A DNA stretch of 64,000 nucleotides, taken from Comamonadaceae bacterium G21597-S1 (GTDB lineage Bacteria; Pseudomonadota; Gammaproteobacteria; Burkholderiales; Burkholderiaceae_C). This document shows positions 1 to 8,635 of this stretch, one piece after another (position 1 is the stretch's first letter; each line of letters begins with the position of its first letter). The stretch covers positions 19,452 through 83,451 of the forward strand of contig JAPWHR010000020.1 of NCBI GenBank assembly GCA_027214345.1, written 5' to 3'. A program made the translations under genes and the position numbers. Under the pieces are notes generated by a model. That model saw only the letters and a program-made list of their open reading frames with translations, searched no databases and had not been told where the DNA came from.

Positions 1-35
1 CTCATGGCGAAATCATTGTAGTGTTGCGACCGGCC

Positions 36-923
36 TCACAGGCGCGCTGTCATCAGGATCCAGCCCTCCTGCGACGCCGAGACCTCCAGTGCCGCATGGG
101 GCGCATACGCCTGCGTGAGTTCGTCGGCCTGGCGCTCCAGAATGCCGGACAACACCAGCGATCCGCCCGGGGCGACGCGGGCGCACAGCAGCGGCGCGAG
201 CACCTTGAGCGGCGTGGCCAGGATATTGGCCAGCACCGTCTGGTACTGGCCGCTGGCCTGGTCCGGCAGGCCGCAGGCGATGCGCACGCCGTTGGCCTGG
301 GCATTGTCCCTGGCCGCCGTCACCGCCGCCGGGTCGATGTCCAGCGCATCGGCGGCGGTGGCGCCGAACATGGCGGCGGCAATCGCCAGGATGCCGGAGC
401 CGCAACCGTAGTCCAGCACCCGTCCCAGAGCGTCGGCACCCCGGTTGCGGGCAATCCACTGCAGGCACATGCGGGTCGTCGGATGCGTGCCGGTTCCGAA
501 CGCCAGACCCGGATCGAGGCGTATCACGTGCCTCGCCTGCGCCGGGGGTTCGTGCCAGGTCGGCACGATCCAGAAATCGGGCTCGATGGCGACCGGTTCG
601 AACTGCGACTGGGTCAGCCGCACCCAGTCCTGCTGCGCCAGCGGCGCGATGCCGTCGACCGTGCAATCGGCGAAGAAGTCCTGCGCGCCGAGGATGCGTG
701 CCGCATCGCGCGCGGCCGCGTCGTCGGCGAACAAGGCCTTGATCGTGGAGTGGCGCCAGCCGATCGTCATGGGCACCATGCCGGGTTCGCCGAACAAGGC
801 CTGTTCGGCGTCGGTCAGCGCATCGGCGTCCTCGACGCTGACGCTCTGGGCGTCCAGGGCCTGCAAGGCATCGGAGACGTCCTCGACCCGGTCTTGCGGG
901 CAGCGCAGGCTCAGTTCGACCAT
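36..923 (-). CDS. prmA: Ribosomal protein L11 methyltransferase PrmA
   Basis: PrmA trimethylates ribosomal protein L11 in the cytoplasm using S-adenosylmethionine. The 295-residue product begins MVELSLRCPQ and has the small N-terminal L11-recognition domain. A class I methyltransferase fold follows, with the SAM loop LDYGCGSGILAIAAA near the middle. An upstream in-frame ATG would add an unrelated 27-residue tail, so the start at 923 was chosen because it gives the usual family length. The gene lies 10 nt downstream of accC, an order common in Burkholderiales, so it is probably read with accBC. The call rests on the SAM motif, the length and the context. Confidence 0.93.
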   Translation of the reverse strand: MVELSLRCPQDRVEDVSDALQALDAQSVSVEDADALTDAEQALFGEPGMVPMTIGWRHSTIKALFADDAAARDAARILGAQDFFADCTVDGIAPLAQQDWVRLTQSQFEPVAIEPDFWIVPTWHEPPAQARHVIRLDPGLAFGTGTHPTTRMCLQWIARNRGADALGRVLDYGCGSGILAIAAAMFGATAADALDIDPAAVTAARDNAQANGVRIACGLPDQASGQYQTVLANILATPLKVLAPLLCARVAPGGSLVLSGILERQADELTQAYAPHAALEVSASQEGWILMTARL

Positions 924-933
924 GGCGGTTCGG

Positions 934-2283
934 TCAGCGCTTGTGCTGCGCAAGCCACTCTTCCAGATAGTGGATGTTGGTGCCGCCGCCGCAGAACTTG
1001 GCATCGACCACCAGCTCGCGATGCAGCGGGATGTTGGTGTTGATGCCCTCGACCACGGTCTCGCCCAGTGCGGTACGCATGCGCGCCAGTGCCTGCTCGC
1101 GTGTGTCGCCGTGCACGATGATCTTGCCGATCATCGAGTCGTAGTTCGGCGGCACGAAGTAATTGGTGTAGATGTGCGAGTCCACGCGCACGCCCGGCCC
1201 CCCGGGCGGATGCCACATGGTGATGCGCCCCGGCGAGGGAACAAACTTGTAGGGGTCCTCGGCGTTGATGCGGCATTCGATCGCATGGCCGCGGATTTCG
1301 ACCTGGCGCTGCGTGAACGGCAGCTTCTCGCCCGCGGCCACCATGATCTGCGTCTTGACGATGTCCACGCCGGTGATCATTTCGGTGACCGGATGTTCCA
1401 CCTGGACCCGGGTGTTCATCTCGATGAAATAGAACTCGCCGTTCTCGAACAGGAACTCGAAGGTGCCCGCGCCGCGGTAGCCGATCTTCTTGCAGGCGGC
1501 CACGCAGCGCTCGCCGATGCGCTCGATCAGCTTGCGCGGAATACCGGGCGCCGGCGCCTCTTCGATGACCTTCTGGTGGCGCCGCTGCATGGAGCAGTCG
1601 CGTTCGCCCAGGTAGACGGCGTTCTTGTGCTTGTCGGCCAGCACCTGGATCTCGATGTGGCGCGGGTTCTGCAGGAACTTTTCCATGTACACCGCAGGAT
1701 TGCCGAACGCCGCACCGGCCTCGGCCTTGGTCATCTGCACCGCGTTGACCAGGGCGGCCTCGGTGTGCACGACGCGCATGCCGCGTCCGCCGCCGCCGCC
1801 GGCCGCCTTGATGATCACCGGATAACCGATGCTCTTGGCCATGCGCCGCACCTGCACCGAGTCATCGGGCAATTCGCCTTCCGACCCGGGAACGCAGGGC
1901 ACACCAGCCTTGATCATGGCCTGCTTGGCCGACACCTTGTCGCCCATGATGCGGATCGACTCCGGCGTGGGCCCGATGAACTGGAATCCGCTTTTCTCGA
2001 CCCGCTCCGCGAAACCGGCGTTTTCGCTGAGGAAGCCGTAGCCCGGATGAATGGCCTCGGCGTCGGTGACTTCGGCCGCCGAGATGATGGCGGGCATGTT
2101 GAGGTAACTCAGCGCCGAGGGCGCCGGCCCGATGCACACGGCCTCGTCGGCCAGCTTGACGTATTTGGCGTTGCGGTCAGCCTCCGAATACACCATCACC
2201 GCGGTGATGCCGAGTTCGCGGCTGGCGCGCTGGATGCGCAATGCGATTTCGCCTCGATTGGCTACCAGGATCTTCTTGAACAT
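934..2283 (-). CDS. accC: Acetyl-CoA carboxylase, biotin carboxylase subunit
   Basis: AccC is the ATP-dependent biotin carboxylase of acetyl-CoA carboxylase, the first committed step of fatty acid synthesis. It charges the biotin carried by AccB with CO2 from bicarbonate. The protein is 449 residues, the normal length, and starts [17 protein letters not shown]. It has the ATP-grasp glycine loop (GGGGGRGMR) and the downstream [14 protein letters not shown] metal and ATP site. It is 18 nt downstream of accB and 10 nt upstream of prmA, so one transcript is likely. Nothing unusual was seen. Confidence 0.97.
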   Translation of the reverse strand: MFKKILVANRGEIALRIQRASRELGITAVMVYSEADRNAKYVKLADEAVCIGPAPSALSYLNMPAIISAAEVTDAEAIHPGYGFLSENAGFAERVEKSGFQFIGPTPESIRIMGDKVSAKQAMIKAGVPCVPGSEGELPDDSVQVRRMAKSIGYPVIIKAAGGGGGRGMRVVHTEAALVNAVQMTKAEAGAAFGNPAVYMEKFLQNPRHIEIQVLADKHKNAVYLGERDCSMQRRHQKVIEEAPAPGIPRKLIERIGERCVAACKKIGYRGAGTFEFLFENGEFYFIEMNTRVQVEHPVTEMITGVDIVKTQIMVAAGEKLPFTQRQVEIRGHAIECRINAEDPYKFVPSPGRITMWHPPGGPGVRVDSHIYTNYFVPPNYDSMIGKIIVHGDTREQALARMRTALGETVVEGINTNIPLHRELVVDAKFCGGGTNIHYLEEWLAQHKR

Positions 2284-2301
2284 GGGTTGCGCTGACCGGG
2301 G

Positions 2302-2754
2302 TCAGGAGATTTCGAACAGCGGTTGCCCGTATTCGACGGCCTGGCCATTGGCGCACAGGATGTTGGTGACAGTGCCGGTCTTGTCGGCTTCGATTTCGTT
2401 GAGGATCTTCATGGCCTCGACGATGCACAGCGTCTCGCCTTCCTTGATGGTGCTGCCGACCTCGACGAAGGGCTTGGCGCCGGGGGAGGCACTGCGGTAG
2501 AACGTGCCCACCATCGGGGACTTCACGACATGGTGCGCTGGCGCATCGGGTACGACGGCGGCTTCGGTCGCCACGGGCGCGACCTGGGCCGCGGCGGGCG
2601 GTGGCGCTGCCTGAATGGTCTGGTAGTGCACCGGCGCGCCGGCAACGCCGGCCTTGACGATTCGCACCTTGCCTTCGGCTTCCGTGATTTCCAGTTCGGA
2701 CACGTTCGAATCCGATACCAGATCGATCAGTGTCTTGAGTTTTCTCAGATCCAT
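2302..2754 (-). CDS. accB: Biotin carboxyl carrier protein of acetyl-CoA carboxylase
   Basis: AccB carries the covalently bound biotin that shuttles carboxyl groups between AccC and the AccAD carboxyltransferase. The 150-residue protein has a helical N-terminal part, a Pro/Ala-rich hinge at about residues 48-75 and a C-terminal biotinyl domain. The biotinylation motif EAMKI places the modified lysine at residue 116. A GGAG ribosome binding site lies 6 nt before the ATG. The 170-nt gap upstream (2755-2924) contains AT-rich stretches around 2785-2845 that probably hold the accBC promoter, but no -35/-10 pair could be assigned with confidence. Confidence 0.97.
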   Translation of the reverse strand: MDLRKLKTLIDLVSDSNVSELEITEAEGKVRIVKAGVAGAPVHYQTIQAAPPPAAAQVAPVATEAAVVPDAPAHHVVKSPMVGTFYRSASPGAKPFVEVGSTIKEGETLCIVEAMKILNEIEADKTGTVTNILCANGQAVEYGQPLFEIS

Positions 2755-2924
2755 GGTGTCTCCAACGACATGATGTAATGAGCCGCGAATTTACCTCAAA
2801 TGTGGGGCAAATGCGGTTATCTTCGTTTAAATTTCGACTATATCTGGCTCGCCGTATTGCGGGCCGCGGGCCGGCCACTGCGGCCGAAGGTGTCGTGTGG
2901 CCGGTGATTCGCGTGGTTTGATGG

Positions 2925-3506
2925 CTACCGCAAGTCGCGCCATTCCTGCAGGTCTTGCGTGTCGACGCGGCCTATTTTACGTTGGGCGACCTGTCCTGTT
3001 CCGTCGAACACCACCGTGAACGGCAGGCCGCCCCCCTGGTTGCCCAGAGAACGACTCAGTTCGACACCCGCCATGCCTGCCAGCGCAACCGGAAATTGCA
3101 CCGGCGTCTGGGTCAGGAAACGCGTGACGGCAGCCCTCTGGTCCACGGCCAGACCCAGGACTTGCCAGCCGTTGACATGGTTTTCGGCGTAAAAGCGATC
3201 GAGCAGCGGCATTTCCTCGATGCACGGCGGGCACCAGGTGGCCCAGAAATTGAGCAGCAGCGGGCGGCCGGCAAAGCTGCGCATGGACAGCGTGTCGCCG
3301 CCGTGCGTGGGAAATTCCATGTTCCAGATGGCAGGTGCCTGCCCAGGCGAACTGCCGCCCGGTCGTGCCTGCCACCACCACAGGCCGGCGCCCGCGGCAG
3401 CAGCCGTGCCCGCAACTGCAGCGAACAACCATCGCCGCCGCGCCGCTTCTGCTGCGGGCCGGGCGTGCTGGCCGGGGGGAGGGGGTTGGCGTTCCGGTGT
3501 CGTCAT
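2925..3506 (-). CDS. TlpA-family membrane-anchored thiol-disulfide oxidoreductase
   Basis: This is a thioredoxin-like protein tethered to the inner membrane and facing the periplasm, where members of the family reduce or exchange disulfides, for example in cytochrome c maturation. The 193-residue sequence has a proline-rich cytoplasmic start. One hydrophobic anchor follows at about residues 26-46, then a thioredoxin fold with the active site WCPPC (Cys92 and Cys95) after the FWAT strand. The start codon overlaps the stop of the next upstream gene by 4 nt (ATGA), so the two are coupled. The true redox partner cannot be told from the sequence. Confidence 0.88.
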   Translation of the reverse strand: MTTPERQPPPPGQHARPAAEAARRRWLFAAVAGTAAAAGAGLWWWQARPGGSSPGQAPAIWNMEFPTHGGDTLSMRSFAGRPLLLNFWATWCPPCIEEMPLLDRFYAENHVNGWQVLGLAVDQRAAVTRFLTQTPVQFPVALAGMAGVELSRSLGNQGGGLPFTVVFDGTGQVAQRKIGRVDTQDLQEWRDLR

Positions 3507-4123
3507 GGGCTGGGGTTGCGCAGCAATTCTCGCAGCGCGGCCAGATCCCCCCGCGACGCGCGGCCTTTGCCGTCGTGGCGCAAGGCGCCGCGCAAATCGT
3601 CATGGTCGTAGACAAGCAGGTGAATCGACACCATGGTGTTCAACTCTGGACAGAAGTCCGCGATGCTCAGCGCCTCGACCGTGTCGCCGCGCATGCCGTG
3701 GACGGTACGCGGTTCGTATGCGACATGCGCGTCGATCAACGCGATTTCCGCCGATTTCGAGTCGTCGCAGAACAGTTCGAGCACGATGTCGGACTGGCGG
3801 GTCGCGCTGCCGCGCCATACGGCCGAACCCAGGTGCGGGCGGAACGGCTCCAGCCGCTCCATCCATCGCGCCGCAAGCGATCGCAGCGCGGCCAGCTCCT
3901 GAGGCTGGGTGTCGGCGCAGAAGATCGCGATGTGTTCGAACACCGCATCCTCGAGCTCGTCATTGCCCGGCAGGGGCGTGCGGGCCGGCAGGCCCAGCAG
4001 GCGCGCGGCCTGTCGCTTGGCCGGCCCGTATTCGAGCCCGTCCTCGACCACCAGACGCGCCGCCGCGGCAGCAATCTCGGCTCTCCAGCCTTCGGCGCCA
4101 TGTTCCATCCTGCGATTGTCCAC
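3503..4123 (-). CDS. Conserved hypothetical protein beside mpl and tlpA
   Basis: A 206-residue soluble protein of unrecognised function. The N-terminal half is helical and resembles a small nucleotidyltransferase-type accessory domain. The C-terminal half has alternating strands, with an acidic pair in YDHDD near residues 172-176. There is no signal peptide or membrane segment. It overlaps the TlpA-like gene by 4 nt (ATGA) and diverges from mpl with about 96 nt between the starts. Homologues in this position are sometimes labelled as UDP-N-acetylmuramate ligases, but no Mur-ligase P-loop is visible here, so that label should not be copied. Confidence 0.7.
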   Translation of the reverse strand: MDNRRMEHGAEGWRAEIAAAAARLVVEDGLEYGPAKRQAARLLGLPARTPLPGNDELEDAVFEHIAIFCADTQPQELAALRSLAARWMERLEPFRPHLGSAVWRGSATRQSDIVLELFCDDSKSAEIALIDAHVAYEPRTVHGMRGDTVEALSIADFCPELNTMVSIHLLVYDHDDLRGALRHDGKGRASRGDLAALRELLRNPSP

Positions 4124-4219
4124 GGATTCGTCGACGGCCTGCCATCATGGCAGCCCGGCCGCGCGTCCCTGGGGCCTTGCACGCGCCGGCGCCCATGGCC
4201 CCTCACCTAAAATCCCGCG

Positions 4220-5698
4220 ATGCATATCCATATCCTGGGCATCTGTGGCACCTTCATGGGGGGACTGGCCGCGCTGGCCCGTGAGCAGGGCCATACGGTT
4301 ACCGGATGCGACACCGGCGTCTATCCGCCCATGAGCGACCAGCTGCGTGCGCTGGGCATCGACCTGATCGAAGGCTACGGCGCCGACCAGCTCGACCTGC
4401 GGCCGGACCTGTTCGTCATCGGCAATGTCGTCAGCAGGGCCGTGCTGGCCGATGGTTCGCCCCGGTACCCGTTGATGGAGGCCATCCTCGACGCTGGGGC
4501 GCCCTATACCAGCGGCCCGCAATGGCTGGCCGAGCACGTGTTGCAGGGCCGCCATGTGCTGGCGGTCGCCGGTACCCATGGCAAGACCACGACCACCGCG
4601 ATGCTGGCCTGGATCCTGGAGTGTGCCGGCCTTGCGCCGGGTTTCCTGATCGGCGGCGTGGCGATGAACTTTTCGGCGTCGGCGCGGCTCGGCGGATTAC
4701 CGGCGCCGACGGCCCAGGCACGCAAGCCGCTGTTTGTCATCGAGGCCGACGAATACGACACCGCGTTCTTCGACAAGCGCAGCAAGTTCGTGCATTACCG
4801 CCCGCGCACCGCCATCCTGAACAACCTGGAGTTCGACCACGCCGACATCTTCGACGATCTGGCCGACATCGAACGTCAGTTTCGCCACCTGGTGCGCATC
4901 GTGCCGGGGACCGGACCCCATGGCAGCGGACGCATCATCGTCAATGGGCTGGAAGAAAGCCTGGCCCGCGTGATGGCCGCGGGTTGCTGGAGCGAGCAGC
5001 GCAGTTTCGGCGCCACCGTGAGCGACTACACGGCGCAAGGCGAGCCCGACCGGTTCGACGTGTTGCGCCACGGTACGCCGGTGGCCACCGTGTGCTGGGG
5101 CTTGAGCGGCCGGCACAACCAGCTCAACGCGCTGGCGGCGATCGCGGCGGCCGAACACGTGGGCGTGGAGCCGGCCGTCGCGGCGCAGGCGCTGGCCCGG
5201 TTCGACAACGTGCGCCGGCGCATGGAATTGCGTGGCAGCGTCACGCTGGCAGGCATGCCGGCGTCGAGCGCGCCAGTCGTGGTGTATGACGACTTCGCCC
5301 ACCATCCGACGGCGATTCACACCACGCTCGAGGGCCTGCGTCGCAAGGTCGGCCCGTCGGTGCGGATCCTGGCCGTGTTCGAACCCCGTACCAATACGAT
5401 GAAGCTCGGGGCGATGAAGGCGCAGCTGCCCTGGGCGCTGACATCCGCGGACCTGGCCTTCTGCCATGCCGGCGGACTGGGATGGGACGCGCGCGAGGTG
5501 CTCGCCCCGCTGGGCGACAAGGCCCGGGTGGCCGACGATATCGGCGCCGTGCTCGAGCAGGTGCTTGCCGAGGTGCGTCCTGGCGACCAGATCCTGTGCA
5601 TGAGCAACGGCGGCTTCGGCGGCATCCACCAGAAACTCCTGGCGCGGCTGCAGCAGGGCGTGCCCGAGCGGCAACACGCGTCCGCTGCCGCCGCCTGA
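4220..5698 (+). CDS. mpl: UDP-N-acetylmuramate:L-alanyl-gamma-D-glutamyl-meso-diaminopimelate ligase
   Basis: Mpl recycles cell wall material by ligating the murein tripeptide released during growth directly to UDP-MurNAc, bypassing MurC, MurD and MurE. The 492-residue protein shows the Mur-ligase layout. It opens with a Rossmann-like region (HIHILGICGTFMGGLA), followed by the ATP P-loop [11 protein letters not shown] near residue 118. The central EADEYDTAFFDKRSKF segment distinguishes Mpl from MurC, and DDFAHHPTAI lies in the C-terminal domain. It is slightly longer than the E. coli enzyme. It stands alone on the plus strand between divergent and convergent neighbours. Confidence 0.95.
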   Translation: MHIHILGICGTFMGGLAALAREQGHTVTGCDTGVYPPMSDQLRALGIDLIEGYGADQLDLRPDLFVIGNVVSRAVLADGSPRYPLMEAILDAGAPYTSGPQWLAEHVLQGRHVLAVAGTHGKTTTTAMLAWILECAGLAPGFLIGGVAMNFSASARLGGLPAPTAQARKPLFVIEADEYDTAFFDKRSKFVHYRPRTAILNNLEFDHADIFDDLADIERQFRHLVRIVPGTGPHGSGRIIVNGLEESLARVMAAGCWSEQRSFGATVSDYTAQGEPDRFDVLRHGTPVATVCWGLSGRHNQLNALAAIAAAEHVGVEPAVAAQALARFDNVRRRMELRGSVTLAGMPASSAPVVVYDDFAHHPTAIHTTLEGLRRKVGPSVRILAVFEPRTNTMKLGAMKAQLPWALTSADLAFCHAGGLGWDAREVLAPLGDKARVADDIGAVLEQVLAEVRPGDQILCMSNGGFGGIHQKLLARLQQGVPERQHASAAAA

Positions 5699-5724
5699 GA
5701 CCGGGGCCCCCGCGGCGCGCAGCC

Positions 5725-6885
5725 TCAGGCGGCGCGCTTGCGCCGTGCCGCCACCGCCTGTGACAAGCTGTCCAGCAGTTCGAGCGAGTGGTCCCAACCC
5801 AGGCAGGCGTCGGTGATGCTCTTGCCGTAGTCGAGCTTGCTGGCGTCGTCCTGGCCCGGCGTGAACTTCTGCGCGCCGGCGTGCAGATGGCTTTCCACCA
5901 TCAGGCCGAACACGCTGGTCGAGCCGCCGGCCACCTGGGCTGCGACATTGCGCGCCACGTCGAGTTGTTTCTCATGCTGCTTGCTGCTGTTCGCGTGGCT
6001 GCAGTCGACCATCAGCGTGGCCGGCAGGTGGGCCGCCGTCAAGGCCTTGCAGGCCGCCGCGACGCTGTCGGCATCGTAGTTTGGCGCCTTGCCGCCGCGC
6101 AGGATCACGTGGCAGTTCTGGTTGCCGTTGGTCTGCACGATGGCGACCTGGCCATTCTTGTGCACTGACAGGAAGTGATGGCCGCCGGCCGCGGCCTGGA
6201 TTGCGTCGGTGGCGATCTTGATGTTGCCGTCGGTACCGTTCTTGAAGCCGATCGGTGCCGACAAGCCGGAGGCCAGCTCCCGGTGCACCTGGCTTTCCGT
6301 GGTGCGTGCGCCGATCGCTCCCCAGGCGATCAGGTCACCCAGGTACTGCGGCGAGATCACGTCCAGGAATTCGCTGGCGGCCGGCAGGCCCAGGCGATTG
6401 ATCTCGATCAGCAGCTGGCGCGCGATGCGCAGGCCTTCGTCGATGCGGAAGGTCTCGTCCAGGTAAGGATCGTTGATCAGTCCCTTCCAGCCCACGGTGG
6501 TGCGGGGTTTCTCGAAATACACCCGCATCACGATCTCCAGTGTGTCGCGGTATTTCTCGCGTTGCTGCACCAGCTTGCGCGCATAGTCCTGCGCCGCGAC
6601 CGGGTCATGGATCGAACACGGCCCGATCACCACCAGCAGCCGGTCGTCCTGCCCGGACATGATGGCCTGGATGTTGCGCCGGGTCGACGCGATCAGCTGT
6701 TCCACGGGGGTTCCGCCGATAGGGAAGAAACGGATGAGGTGATCGGGCGGGGGCAACACGTTGATGGCCTTGATGCGTTCGTCGTCGGTCTGGCTCGTGC
6801 GGTCGCTGTGGGGGTCGCGGCTGCGGTCGGGCCCGCTGTGGGTGGAGGCGGAGCCGGATTGCCAGGAGGAGGTCTGTTGCGTCAT
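5725..6885 (-). CDS. 3-deoxy-7-phosphoheptulonate synthase, class I
   Basis: This DAHP synthase condenses phosphoenolpyruvate and erythrose 4-phosphate, the first step of the shikimate pathway to Phe, Tyr and Trp. The 386-residue cytoplasmic enzyme has the AroF/G/H-type fold, with VVIGPCSIHD near residue 90 and GFKNGTDG and VDCSHANSSK further on. The ATG at 6885 (MTQQTSS) was chosen over one 13 codons upstream because it starts beyond the leader terminator and has AGGA about 9 nt in front. Roughly 40 residues of polar N-terminal extension precede the conserved core. The gene is preceded by an aromatic-rich leader ORF and a terminator hairpin, so attenuation is likely. The paralogue letter (aroF, aroG or aroH) cannot be assigned. 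Confidence 0.95.
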   Translation of the reverse strand: MTQQTSSWQSGSASTHSGPDRSRDPHSDRTSQTDDERIKAINVLPPPDHLIRFFPIGGTPVEQLIASTRRNIQAIMSGQDDRLLVVIGPCSIHDPVAAQDYARKLVQQREKYRDTLEIVMRVYFEKPRTTVGWKGLINDPYLDETFRIDEGLRIARQLLIEINRLGLPAASEFLDVISPQYLGDLIAWGAIGARTTESQVHRELASGLSAPIGFKNGTDGNIKIATDAIQAAAGGHHFLSVHKNGQVAIVQTNGNQNCHVILRGGKAPNYDADSVAAACKALTAAHLPATLMVDCSHANSSKQHEKQLDVARNVAAQVAGGSTSVFGLMVESHLHAGAQKFTPGQDDASKLDYGKSITDACLGWDHSLELLDSLSQAVAARRKRAA

Positions 6886-6922
6886 GGTGAGTGGTCCTGA
6901 GTTGAAAAAGGGGGCCGACAAC

Positions 6923-6950
6923 AAAAAACCGCCGGGGTTGCCGGCGGTTT
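6923..6950 (-). terminator. Intrinsic terminator (attenuator) in the DAHP synthase leader
   Basis: Read on the minus strand, a perfect 10-bp stem (arm AAACCGCCGG, 5-nt loop, complementary arm) runs directly into six T residues. It lies between the leader peptide stop and the DAHP synthase ATG, not behind a full gene, which is the position of an attenuator. Part of the left arm (CGCCGGC) can also pair with GCCGGCG inside the leader ORF at about 6999-7005, giving a possible antiterminator. Confidence 0.85.
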
Positions 6951-6984
6951 CGAGGGGGGTAGGGTTGTCAGGGGGTCGACACGA

Positions 6985-7053
6985 CTACTTCTCTCTTGCG
7001 CCGGCGGCGTAGGAGAACCAAAAGTAGGCAAAGAAAAATCGTGTCATCGACAT
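6985..7053 (-). CDS. Aromatic-rich leader peptide of the DAHP synthase attenuator
   Basis: A 22-codon ORF on the minus strand starts MSMTR and carries FFFAYFWFSY at residues 6-15. That is five Phe, two Tyr and one Trp in ten codons. Three of the five Phe codons are TTT, which should be rare in a genome this GC-rich. It ends 34 nt before the terminator hairpin at 6923-6950. The arrangement matches classical ribosome-mediated attenuation as known for pheL and trpL: stalling on aromatic codons would free downstream RNA to form an antiterminator and let the DAHP synthase be transcribed. There is no strong Shine-Dalgarno sequence, and the promoter was not located. Translation is inferred. Confidence 0.85.
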   Translation of the reverse strand: MSMTRFFFAYFWFSYAAGAREK

Positions 7054-7098
7054 GGGCCGGACTTTAGCACGAAAAAATGGGCGATTCCGGCCTGGACT

Positions 7099-8559
7099 TC
7101 AGGCGGTTCCGCCGACGGTCAGCCCGTCGATGCGCAGGGTCGGCTGGCCCACGCCCACCGGCACGCTCTGGCCTTCCTTGCCGCAGGTGCCCACGCCGCT
7201 GTCGAGCGCCATGTCGTTGCCGATCATCGAGACCCGGGTCAACGCGTCCGGCCCGTTGCCGACGATGGTCGCGCCCTTGACCGGGAACTTGATCTTTCCC
7301 TTCTCGACCCAGAACGCCTGGCTGGCCGAGAACACGAACTTGCCCGACGTGATGTCGACCTGGCCGCCGCCGAAATTGGTCGCATACAGGCCGCGCTCGA
7401 TGCTGGCGATGATCTCCTGCGGCTCGCGGTCGCCGCCGAGCATGTAGGTGTTGGTCATGCGCGGCATCGGCACGTGGGCGTAACTCTCGCGCCGGCCGTT
7501 GCCGGTGGCGGACACGCCCATCAGCCGCGCGTTCATCGCGTCCTGGATGTAGGCCTTGAGCACGCCGTCCTCGATCAGTACGTTGCGCTGGCTGGCGTTG
7601 CCTTCGTCGTCGACATTGAGCGAGCCGCGTCGGTCGGCAATCGTGCCGTCGTCCAGCACGGTTACACCCTTGGCCGCGACGCGCTGGCCGATGCGGCCGC
7701 TGAAGGCGCTCGATCCCTTGCGGTTGAAGTCGCCCTCCAGGCCGTGGCCGATCGCCTCGTGCAGCAGGATGCCGGGCCAGCCCGGGCCGAGCACGACCGT
7801 CATCTCTCCTGCGGGCGCAGGGCGCGAGCCGAGGTTGGTCAGGGCCGCGGCGACGGCTTCGTCGACGTATTTGTCGATCAGCGCGTCGTCGAAATACGCC
7901 AGCGAAAACCGGCCGCCGCCGCCGGCATTGCCCACTTCGCGCCGGCCCTTGTGTTCGGCGATCACGGTCACGCTCAGTCGCACCAGCGGCCGTACGTCGG
8001 CCGCCAGCGTGCCGTCGGCCCGCGCCACCAGCACCACGTCGTATTCGCTGGCCAGGCCGGCCATGACCTGGGCCACGCGCGGGTCCTTGGCCCGGGCGCG
8101 TTGCTCGACCTTGCCCAGCAAGGCGACCTTGGCGGCGCTGTCCATGGTGGCGATCGGATCGAGATCCGGATACAGGGAGCGGCTGCCGGCGATCGTGCGC
8201 GGCGCGATCTTGACCCGGCCGCCGCGCGCGGCGGAGGAGATGGCGCGCACGGTGCGTGCGGCATCGAGCAGCGAGGCAAAGGAGATGTCGTCCGAATACG
8301 CGAATGCGGTCTTCTCGCCGCTGACGGCGCGTACACCGACGCCCTGGTCGATGCTGAACGAACCGGACTTGACGATGCCCTCTTCCAGCCCCCAGCCTTC
8401 GCTGCGGGTGTACTGGAAATACAGGTCGGCGTCGTCGACCCGGTGGGCGCGGATTTCGGCCAGCGCCCGGCTCAGGTGGGATTCGTCCAGCCCGAAGGGT
8501 TCGAGCAGCAGGGACTTGGCAATGGCCAGGCGTTCAATGGTGGGTTCGCGAGAGATCAT
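7099..8559 (-). CDS. tldD: Metalloprotease TldD
   Basis: TldD works with TldE (PmbA) as a cytoplasmic zinc protease that processes or degrades unfolded peptides, such as microcin B17 precursor and CcdA. The 486-residue protein has the characteristic HEAIGH zinc motif (HExxxH) followed by GLEGD. The N-terminal half is the beta-rich TldD/E fold. The start at 8559 (MISREPTIERL) was chosen because the longer frame upstream adds 65 Arg/Trp-rich residues that do not look like protein. No tldE is nearby. The gene ends only 46 nt before the DAHP synthase leader ATG, so the leader promoter must lie near or inside its 3' end. Confidence 0.95.
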   Translation of the reverse strand: MISREPTIERLAIAKSLLLEPFGLDESHLSRALAEIRAHRVDDADLYFQYTRSEGWGLEEGIVKSGSFSIDQGVGVRAVSGEKTAFAYSDDISFASLLDAARTVRAISSAARGGRVKIAPRTIAGSRSLYPDLDPIATMDSAAKVALLGKVEQRARAKDPRVAQVMAGLASEYDVVLVARADGTLAADVRPLVRLSVTVIAEHKGRREVGNAGGGGRFSLAYFDDALIDKYVDEAVAAALTNLGSRPAPAGEMTVVLGPGWPGILLHEAIGHGLEGDFNRKGSSAFSGRIGQRVAAKGVTVLDDGTIADRRGSLNVDDEGNASQRNVLIEDGVLKAYIQDAMNARLMGVSATGNGRRESYAHVPMPRMTNTYMLGGDREPQEIIASIERGLYATNFGGGQVDITSGKFVFSASQAFWVEKGKIKFPVKGATIVGNGPDALTRVSMIGNDMALDSGVGTCGKEGQSVPVGVGQPTLRIDGLTVGGTA

Positions 8560-8635
8560 GGCGCATTTTAGGTTCGTCGCGATGTTCCGGTGCCGGCCAT
8601 GCCCATGGCCCTTCCACGTGCTCGGCCCGGGCCGG

